Source: Mycolicibacter longobardus (GTDB lineage Bacteria; Actinomycetota; Actinomycetes; Mycobacteriales; Mycobacteriaceae). Taken from it: a stretch of 64,000 nt of DNA. The stretch covers positions 186,001 through 250,000 of the forward strand of contig NZ_LQPG01000007.1 of assembly GCF_002102265.1 (NCBI RefSeq), written 5' to 3'. Shown here in pieces: positions 58,334 to 64,000 of the stretch. Within the stretch, counting starts at the first letter, position 1; the number at the start of each line of letters is the position of its first letter. A program made the translations under genes and the position numbers. The notes beneath the pieces are model-generated. The model was not told where the DNA came from. It made no database searches and worked only from the letters and a program-made list of their open reading frames with translations.

Positions 58334-59560
58334 TTGATCAAGGTCATGGACGGCTTCCGGGTGCTGGAGGTCGCGCAGTTCACCTTCGTCCCCGCGGCCG
58401 GGGCGATCCTGGCCGACTGGGGCGCCGATGTGATCAAGGTCGAGCACCCGGTGCGCGGCGACACCCAGCGCGGGTTCATCCGGATGGGCGGCTTCGAGCT
58501 CAACCCCGACCGCCATCCGCTGATCGAACACCCCAACCGCGGCAAGCGCAGCGTCGGGATCGACGTCTCGACTTCCGGTGGGCAACAGGTGCTTTACGAA
58601 CTTGCCGCCACCGCCGATGTGTTCCTCACCAACTACCTGCCCCGGGCCCGGCAGAAGAACAAGTTCGATGTCGAGCACATCCGCGCCGCGAACCCGGACA
58701 TCGTCTACGCCCGCGGCAGCGCCTATGGCGACAAGGGGCCCGAACGCGACATCGGGGGTTTCGACGGCACCGCCTTCTGGACGCGCAGCGGGGTCGGCCA
58801 CGCCCTGAGCCCCGAAGAACTCGGTGCGCCGCTGTCCCAGGGGATCCCCGCGTTCGGCGACTCGGTCGGCGGGATGAACATCGCCGGCGGGATCGCCGCG
58901 GCGCTGCTGCACCGCGAACGCACCGGAGAGGCACTCGAAGTCGACGTCTCGCTGCTGTCCACGGCGTGGTGGGCGGCCGGCGCCAGCGTGACACAGGGAA
59001 TGGACACCGGCGAATCCATGCGAGCGATGATGCCGGAATCCGGCGGGTCCCCGGCGAACCCGTTCCTGGGCAACTACACGACCTCCGACGGCGGCACCAT
59101 CAATCTGTGCATCGTCAGCCCGACCGGCTATATCCGAGACACCTTCGAGCACCTGGGAATTCCCGAGGCCGCCGACGACCCCCGCTTCGCCGACGTACTG
59201 CCGCTGATGCAGAACGCCGAGGCGGCCGGCGCCCTGATCGTCGCCGCGATCGGCGCCAAGCCGTTCGAATACTGGCGCCAGCACCTCAAGACCATGAAGG
59301 GCCAGTGGGCGCCGTTCCAGAGCCTGGTCGACCTGGGCTCCGACGAGCAGGCCATCGCCAACGACATGATCGTCGAGGTCGAACCCAGCGACGGCGGGCC
59401 GCCGTTCAAGGTGGTGCGCGGGCCGGTCCAGTTCAACCACGAACCGCTGGAGACAACCCGCGCCCCGCAGGCATCCGAGCACACCGAGGTCGTGCTGATG
59501 GAACTCGGGATGGACTGGGACCGCATCGAAAAGCTAAAGGAGTCCGGCGACATCGCCTAG
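58334..59560 (+). CDS. Class III (CaiB/BaiF) CoA transferase
   Basis: Transfers CoA between acyl-CoA and a carboxylic acid. The 408-residue protein has the family N-terminus VMDGFRVLEVAQFTFVPAAG, GADVIKVEHPVRGDTQRG and the nucleophile D144 in DIGGFDGTAFWTRSG. The start is a TTG (58334) with AGGAG nine bases upstream. An ATG four codons later has poorer spacing. It is followed after 75 bp by the DUF35 gene with its own strong ribosome-binding site. Confidence 0.93.
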   Translation: MIKVMDGFRVLEVAQFTFVPAAGAILADWGADVIKVEHPVRGDTQRGFIRMGGFELNPDRHPLIEHPNRGKRSVGIDVSTSGGQQVLYELAATADVFLTNYLPRARQKNKFDVEHIRAANPDIVYARGSAYGDKGPERDIGGFDGTAFWTRSGVGHALSPEELGAPLSQGIPAFGDSVGGMNIAGGIAAALLHRERTGEALEVDVSLLSTAWWAAGASVTQGMDTGESMRAMMPESGGSPANPFLGNYTTSDGGTINLCIVSPTGYIRDTFEHLGIPEAADDPRFADVLPLMQNAEAAGALIVAAIGAKPFEYWRQHLKTMKGQWAPFQSLVDLGSDEQAIANDMIVEVEPSDGGPPFKVVRGPVQFNHEPLETTRAPQASEHTEVVLMELGMDWDRIEKLKESGDIA

Positions 59561-59635
59561 ATCGTGTTGAGTCTGCGCCCACGGCGCCGCCCACTCGACC
59601 TTTTCCACCATCAACGCAGAATCAACGGAGGACAC

Positions 59636-60049
59636 ATGCAGAAGGCACTCGCCCCGGACATCTCGACGTGGCCGGCCGAGAACCCCCAGCTGATCGGCAG
59701 TCGCTGCGGCGCCTGTCAGGCCACGGTGTTCCCGGCTCAGCCGCGCTGTCCCAACTGCAGCGGCGACCAGATGAGCGAGGAACTGCTGCCCCGCACCGGC
59801 ACCCTGGTGGCCTGGACCACCCAGGGCTTTCCACCCGGTGCCCCGTATCTGGGCCCCACCGGCAAGGACTTCGTGCCGTTCGGCGTCGGTCTGGTGCAGC
59901 TCGGCGACGTCATCCGCGTCGAAGGCCGGCTGACCGAGAACGACCCGGACAAGCTGGAGTTCGGCATGCCGGTGGAACTGACCATGCTGCCGTTCACCTC
60001 CGATGCCGACGGCAACGAGGTCATCACCTTCGCCTTCCGGCCGGTATAG
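59636..60049 (+). CDS. Zn-ribbon OB-fold protein (DUF35), partner of the thiolase-like protein
   Basis: The 137-residue protein has the rubredoxin-like zinc ribbon C24-x-x-C27 and C38-x-x-C41 (SRCGACQATVFPAQPRCPNC), followed by an OB-fold. DUF35 proteins are acyl-CoA-binding partners of thiolase-fold enzymes. In steroid degradation the ChsH2 DUF35 domain pairs with Ltp2. The ATG at 59636 follows a CGGAGG site with ideal spacing. It precedes the thiolase-like gene by 15 bp, so the two probably form a heteromer. Confidence 0.9.
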   Translation: MQKALAPDISTWPAENPQLIGSRCGACQATVFPAQPRCPNCSGDQMSEELLPRTGTLVAWTTQGFPPGAPYLGPTGKDFVPFGVGLVQLGDVIRVEGRLTENDPDKLEFGMPVELTMLPFTSDADGNEVITFAFRPV

Positions 60050-60064
60050 GAGACCTCGATCCCC

Positions 60065-61213
60065 ATGGTTAATGACGTAGCGATCATCGGAGTCGGCCTG
60101 CACCCGTTCGGCCGGTTCGAAGGCAAGTCGGCGATGGAAATGGGCGTGGACGCCATCTTCGCCGCGGTCGAGGACGCTCGCGTGGACTGGAAAGACATCG
60201 GCGCTGCCACCGGCGGCAGCTGGACGGTGGCCAACCCGGACGCGATCGTCGGGATGGTCGGGCTGTCGGGCATCCCGTTCACCAACGTGTTCAACGCCTG
60301 CGCCACCGCGGCCAGCGCCGCCAAGGTCTGCGCGGACGGTATCCGGCTGGGCGACTACGACATCGGTATCGCCGTCGGCCTGGACAAGCACCCCCGCGGT
60401 GCGTTCACCGAGGACCCGGCCCTGGTCGGGATGCCGAGGTGGTACGCCGAGAACGGCCAGTATCTGACCACCCAGTTCTTCGGCATGAAGGCCAACCGCT
60501 ACCTGCATGATCACGGCATCTCCCAGCAGACGCTGGCCAGGGTCGCGGCGAAGAACTTCCGCAACGGTGCGCTGAACCCGAACGCGTTCCGGCGCAAGCC
60601 GATCTCCGAAGAGGAGATCCTGGGCTCGACGATGCTGAATTACCCACTGACCCAGTACATGTTCTGCGCCCCCGATGAAGGCGCCGCCGCGGTGGTGATG
60701 TGCCGCGCCGACATTGCGCACCGCTACACCGACAAGCCGGTGTACCTGCGCGCGGTGGAGGTGCGCACCCGGAGGTACGGGGCATATGAGGTGAACACCA
60801 CCTTCGCACCGGTGGCCGAAGACGTGGCCCCCACGGTGTACGCCGCTCGCGCCGCGTTCGAGAAGGCCGGTGTGGCACCCGAGGACGTCGACGTGATCCA
60901 GTTGCAGGACACCGATGCCGGGGCCGAGGTCATCCACATGGCCGAGTGCGGTTTCTGCGCCGACGGCGACCAGGAGAAACTGCTGGCCGACGGGGCGACC
61001 GAGATCACCGGGTCGCTGCCGGTCAACACCGACGGCGGGCTGATCGCCAACGGCGAGCCGATCGGCGCCTCCGGCCTGCGCCAGCTCCACGAGCTGGTCC
61101 GCCAGCTCCGCGGCGAAGCGGGCGAGCGCCAGGTGCCCGGGCAGCCCAAAGTCGGGTTCGCTCAGCTCTACGGCGCGCCCGGCACCGCCGCCGCCACAAT
61201 CCTGACCACCTGA
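60065..61213 (+). CDS. Thiolase-fold lipid-transfer-like protein lacking the usual active-site histidine
   Basis: The 382-residue protein keeps the nucleophile-position C79 in FNACATAASAAKVCA. The conserved thiolase GHPxG motif reads NTDGGLIANGEPIGASG, so His is replaced by E331. The C-terminal Cys motif is also absent (AQLYGAPGTAAATILTT). With its DUF35 partner this resembles ChsH2-Ltp2-type aldolase pairs rather than a true thiolase. Retro-aldol cleavage of a side chain is inferred. A stem-loop follows the stop at 61221-61278. Confidence 0.85.
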   Translation: MVNDVAIIGVGLHPFGRFEGKSAMEMGVDAIFAAVEDARVDWKDIGAATGGSWTVANPDAIVGMVGLSGIPFTNVFNACATAASAAKVCADGIRLGDYDIGIAVGLDKHPRGAFTEDPALVGMPRWYAENGQYLTTQFFGMKANRYLHDHGISQQTLARVAAKNFRNGALNPNAFRRKPISEEEILGSTMLNYPLTQYMFCAPDEGAAAVVMCRADIAHRYTDKPVYLRAVEVRTRRYGAYEVNTTFAPVAEDVAPTVYAARAAFEKAGVAPEDVDVIQLQDTDAGAEVIHMAECGFCADGDQEKLLADGATEITGSLPVNTDGGLIANGEPIGASGLRQLHELVRQLRGEAGERQVPGQPKVGFAQLYGAPGTAAATILTT

Positions 61214-61220
61214 TTCCCGC

Positions 61221-61278
61221 CGAGCAGACGCAAACTCGCACGATCTACCGCCCGAGAACGCGATTCTGCGTCTGCTCG
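61221..61278. repeat. Intergenic palindromic element with 12-bp arms
   Basis: CGAGCAGACGCA (61221-61232) pairs with TGCGTCTGCTCG (61267-61278) across 34 nt. It lies between two genes on the same strand. The arms and layout resemble the element at 36018-36083. It may be a terminator or a mobile palindromic repeat. Confidence 0.65.
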
Positions 61279-61299
61279 CGGTAAGGAAAGGAGACACCC

Positions 61300-62529
61300 A
61301 TGAGCCAGTTTCGCGACGCACCGATCTTCGATGCCGACCAGCACATGTACGAAACCGCCGAGTCGCTGACCAAGTATCTGCCGGAGAAGTACTCGCGGGC
61401 AGTCCAATTCGCCCAGATCGGCCGCCAGACCCGGATCATCATCAACAACCGGGTCAGCGACTTCATCCCCAACCCGACGTTCGAGCGGGTGGCCGCGCCG
61501 GGTGCACACGAGAAGTTCTTCGCCGGGGAGAACACCGAGGGACTGACCCTGCGCGAGATGCAGGGGCCGGCCATCGAGGCGCCGGCCGCCACCCGCAACC
61601 CCGCCGACCGGGTCGCCGAGCTGGACCGCCAGGGCGTGACCGAGGCGCTGAACTACCCGACGCTGGCCAGTCTGGTCGAGCACTCCAGTGCCGACGACCC
61701 GGAGCTCACCCTCGCGATCATTCACGCGCTGAACCGCTGGATGGCCGAGCACTGGACCTACAACTACCACGGGCGGGTGTTCTCGACGCCGATCATCAAC
61801 CTGTCCGAGGTCGACGGCGCGCAGCGGGAACTGGAGTACATCCTCGACCAGGGCGCCGCGGTGGCGCTGATCAAACCCGGCCCGGTCAACGGCATTCATG
61901 GCTGGCGCTCCCCCGCGCTGCCGGAGTTCGATCCGTTCTGGCGCGACGTACAGGCTGCGGGCCTGCCCATCGTGCTGCATGCCAGTTTCCCTCCGCTCGA
62001 CGACTATGTCGGCCGGTGGGAGCCGCCGTACACGCAGAACTTCATGGCGCAGAGCGCTTTCCGCTGGATGGTGCTGGGACATCGCGAGATCGCCGACATG
62101 ATCACCGCCCTGATCTGTCATGGCACGCTGACCCGGTTCCCCAAGCTGCGCATCGCCAGCGTCGAGAACGGCAGCTCGTGGATCGGGCCGCTGTTCAACG
62201 ACTTCGGCGAGCTGTACAAGAAGATGCCGCAGAACTTCCCCGAGCATCCGCACGAGGTGTTCCGGCGCAACATCTGGGTCAGCCCGTTCTGGGAGGGCTG
62301 CATCTCCGATGTCGTGGACACGGTCGGCTGGGACAAGGTGCTGTTCGGTTCGGACTATCCGCATCCCGAGGGCCTGGCCGAGCCGAAGGGGTTCTGGAAG
62401 TACGCCGAGGGCATGGATGTCCGGCGCACCTATGACTTCATGGGCGACAACGCGCGCCGGTTCATGGGGCTGCCGATCGCGAACCCGGATCCCGAGGCGC
62501 TCAAACCGCCGGCCCTGGCGGGCGCCTGA
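61300..62529 (+). CDS. Amidohydrolase family protein (metal-dependent hydrolase)
   Basis: The 409-residue protein has D13-x-H15 in FDADQHMYETAE, which fits the amidohydrolase-2 metal site. Further motifs are VLHASFPPLDDYVG and the C-terminal FGSDYPHPEGLAEP, with the usual Asp. Members of this group hydrolyse or decarboxylate ring-cleavage products. The ATG follows AAAGGAG with 7-nt spacing. It is convergent with the NTF2-like gene (4 bp apart). Confidence 0.9.
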   Translation: MSQFRDAPIFDADQHMYETAESLTKYLPEKYSRAVQFAQIGRQTRIIINNRVSDFIPNPTFERVAAPGAHEKFFAGENTEGLTLREMQGPAIEAPAATRNPADRVAELDRQGVTEALNYPTLASLVEHSSADDPELTLAIIHALNRWMAEHWTYNYHGRVFSTPIINLSEVDGAQRELEYILDQGAAVALIKPGPVNGIHGWRSPALPEFDPFWRDVQAAGLPIVLHASFPPLDDYVGRWEPPYTQNFMAQSAFRWMVLGHREIADMITALICHGTLTRFPKLRIASVENGSSWIGPLFNDFGELYKKMPQNFPEHPHEVFRRNIWVSPFWEGCISDVVDTVGWDKVLFGSDYPHPEGLAEPKGFWKYAEGMDVRRTYDFMGDNARRFMGLPIANPDPEALKPPALAGA

Positions 62530-62533
62530 GCGT

Positions 62534-63022
62534 TCAGCGCGTCAACAGCCGGGCGACTCTGCCCAGCACCGCACGAACCCGTGGCGAGACATACACCGCC
62601 ACCAACCCGTTGAACAGGTCCTCACGCAACCGCGTCAGCGTCGAGGTCTTGATCCGCCAATGTCCGTCGACCTTCTCGTAGGTCTCGGTGTAGTGGCCGT
62701 AGCCCCGCAGATTGACGCCCGGGCCGAACCGGACCACGTCCTCCAGCGCCCACACCCCGTGTGCCGTGGTCGGCGAGTCCAGCTCGATGTCGGGTGCGTG
62801 GACCTGGTGGACGGTGGGTTGGGAGCGCAGGCTCTTGCGGGTGAAGGCCACGAACTCCTCAGCTCCGGTGATGAGTTTTCCTCCGGCGCTTGAGGTGTCG
62901 CTGACGAAGTCGTCGGTGAACAGCGCGCGCCAGCCCGACCAGTCCTTGGTGTCCAGTAGGCGGCAGTAGCGGGACTTGAGGCGCTTGATCGCCTCGATCT
63001 CCGCGGCGGTGTTGTCAGTCAT
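62534..63022 (-). CDS. NTF2-like (SnoaL-type) protein
   Basis: The 162-residue protein MTDNTAAEIEAIKRLKSRYC has a SnoaL-like fold pattern (DTKDWSGWRALFTDDFVSDT; LEDVVRFGPGVNLRGYGHYT; TYEKVDGHWRIKTSTLTRLR). Such proteins act as isomerases, dehydratases or accessory subunits in catabolic clusters. No catalytic residues can be named. Its start overlaps the DUF35 gene by 8 bp, so the two are cotranscribed. Confidence 0.85.
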   Translation of the reverse strand: MTDNTAAEIEAIKRLKSRYCRLLDTKDWSGWRALFTDDFVSDTSSAGGKLITGAEEFVAFTRKSLRSQPTVHQVHAPDIELDSPTTAHGVWALEDVVRFGPGVNLRGYGHYTETYEKVDGHWRIKTSTLTRLREDLFNGLVAVYVSPRVRAVLGRVARLLTR

Positions 63023-63437
63023 GGTTCGCCGCCGGTTCGTAGCGCAGCATCGTCACGTCGTGTTCCGGATAGTCGCAGAACACCGGCCGCACCCGCATCC
63101 CCACCGCCAGATCGGCGGGGTCGGTGTTGACCAGTTCGGTGGAGAACCGCGGCCCTTCATCCCATTCGACGATCGCCAGCAGTTGCGGCACGGCGTCGGC
63201 GAAGTGCAGGCCGACCGGGCGGCGCGCGACCGTGAAGGAGTACAGGGTGCCCATCCCGGAGATCTCGCGCCATTCCAGGTCGTCGGCCAGGGTGCGCGGC
63301 GCCCGGACCCGTGGGTAGAACACGTAGCTCTGCGTCGACGGCGAGTATTGGATGACGATGCGGTGCTGCGCCAGCGCGTCCCAGAACGGTGCGGTGGTGG
63401 GCGTCTTGACCGGCATCGGCCGCTCGAAGGTGGTCAT
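63015..63437 (-). CDS. DUF35 OB-fold protein without the zinc-ribbon cysteines
   Basis: The 140-residue protein has an OB-fold region (SGMGTLYSFTVARRPVGLHF; GMRVRPVFCDYPEHDVTMLR). The N-terminal rubredoxin-like part is present in shape (IVIQYSPSTQSYVFYPRVRA) but the four cysteines are replaced (Y31, S34, A46 and T49). It is thus a zinc-less DUF35 paralogue. It follows the thiolase-like gene at 63444 by 6 bp, so these two are likely partners. Confidence 0.85.
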   Translation of the reverse strand: MTTFERPMPVKTPTTAPFWDALAQHRIVIQYSPSTQSYVFYPRVRAPRTLADDLEWREISGMGTLYSFTVARRPVGLHFADAVPQLLAIVEWDEGPRFSTELVNTDPADLAVGMRVRPVFCDYPEHDVTMLRYEPAANHD

Positions 63438-63443
63438 CGGCGC

Positions 63444-64000
63444 TCAATCTCCTTCCAGGATCAGGGTTGTCTGTTCCGACAGGATCCCGCCGTTGCCGGA
63501 GACGAAGGCCCGGTTGCAGTCGGCCACCTGGGCGGCGCCGGCCCGGCCCATGATCTGGCGGGTGGCGTCGCAGACGTGGTGCATGCCACCGGCCAGACCG
63601 GCCTGGCCGAACCCGAGCTGGCCGCCCGCGGTGTTGAGCGGGAAGTCACCGCGGAAGGTCAGATCGTGATCGGCCAAAAACTGCATGCCTTTGCCTTTTT
63701 CGCAGAACCCGGCGTCTTCCAGAGACAGCAGCACGGTGATGGTGTAGCAGTCGTAGATCGAGACCATGTCCATGTCCGCGCGGGTCAGATCCGTCATCGC
63801 GAAGGCGGTGTCGGCGGCCTCGGCGATCGGGGTGGCCAGCAGGTCCGCGGCATACGTCGGGGTCTTGAACGGCACGTGTTCGCCGAATCCCTTGATCCAC
63901 ACCGGACGATTCTTGGCCCGCTTGGCGATGTCGGCGCTGGCGATCACCACCGCGGCGCCGCCCACGCAGGGCATCACGATCTCCAGCATGTGCAGCGGAT
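63444..64000 (-). CDS. Thiolase-fold lipid-transfer-like protein, C-terminal part (cut by the window edge)
   Basis: The visible 185 residues read from PLHMLEIVMPCVGGAAVVIA to the stop at 63444. The usual GHPxG motif reads NTAGGQLGFGQAGLAGGM, so the His is replaced by Gln. The last motif is SGNGGILSEQTTLIL instead of a C-containing one. This is Ltp2-like rather than a true thiolase. The N-terminus and nucleophile region lie outside the window. The gene precedes the zinc-less DUF35 gene by 6 bp. Confidence 0.85.
   Translation of the reverse strand, partial: PLHMLEIVMPCVGGAAVVIASADIAKRAKNRPVWIKGFGEHVPFKTPTYAADLLATPIAEAADTAFAMTDLTRADMDMVSIYDCYTITVLLSLEDAGFCEKGKGMQFLADHDLTFRGDFPLNTAGGQLGFGQAGLAGGMHHVCDATRQIMGRAGAAQVADCNRAFVSGNGGILSEQTTLILEGD

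Overview
The window is mycobacterial chromosome. GC content is high, and the gene order is that of the ribosomal-protein region found in Mycobacterium tuberculosis complex genomes, here in reverse orientation: S10 operon, sulfatase and FGE, spc operon, sppA, then secY-adk-map. A complete mycofactocin locus (mftA-G plus mftR) lies upstream of the S10 operon. A very large GGxGGx-rich PGRS-type protein and an ESX-type EccE homologue also point to a mycobacterium. I cannot name the species. No rRNA, tRNA, insertion sequence, prophage or CRISPR was seen.

Layout, left to right. (1) 1-2815, minus strand: secY-adk-map followed by the start of a MarR-like gene. (2) 3123-8627: accessory genes, namely a UPF0677 methyltransferase, an exported alkaline-phosphatase-like protein, a beta-lactamase-fold esterase and SppA. 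(3) 8682-15515: a PE-less PGRS protein of 2277 residues with a 531-bp internal tandem duplication, its own strong-looking promoter, and a perfect stem-loop terminator separating it from the spc operon. (4) 15717-19892, minus: rplN-rplX-rplE-rpsZ-rpsH-rplF-rplR-rpsE-rpmD-rplO. (5) 20116-29442: a DUF4436 membrane protein, a PstS lipoprotein, a lyase remnant, an FGE/arylsulfatase/LysR set, an unrecognised secreted acidic protein and an orphan EccE-like protein. (6) 29449-35047, minus: the S10 operon rpsJ to rpsQ, with a 5' leader hairpin. (7) 35505-39136: a DUF4442 protein, a carboxylesterase lipoprotein and a P450. (8) 39118-46374: the mycofactocin locus. (9) 46471-64000: a catabolic island holding an F420-type oxidoreductase, a Rieske oxygenase, an isochorismatase-fold protein, an acyl-CoA ligase, two aldehyde dehydrogenases, a 3-HIB-type dehydrogenase, an SDR, two P450s, a class III CoA transferase, two DUF35/thiolase-like pairs, an amidohydrolase and an NTF2-like protein.

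How the parts work together. The ribosomal genes, SecY, Adk and Map form the housekeeping block. Mycofactocin is a peptide-derived redox cofactor used by SDR and other alcohol-oxidising dehydrogenases, so an adjacent island rich in hydroxylases and dehydrogenases fits a pathway in which an aliphatic, steroid-like or terpenoid substrate is hydroxylated, oxidised to the acid, activated to a CoA thioester and cleaved by thiolase/aldolase-type enzymes. The substrate is not determined. Two nearly identical 21-bp operators (55380-55400 and 58262-58282) suggest that part of the island is a regulon of one dyad-binding repressor not encoded in this window.

The most notable items are the PE-less PGRS giant with its recent tandem duplication, the orphan EccE/secreted-protein pair set between ribosomal operons, the catabolic island with its shared palindromic operator, the thiolase-like and isochorismatase-like proteins lacking canonical catalytic residues, and a set of intergenic stem-loops with related arms.
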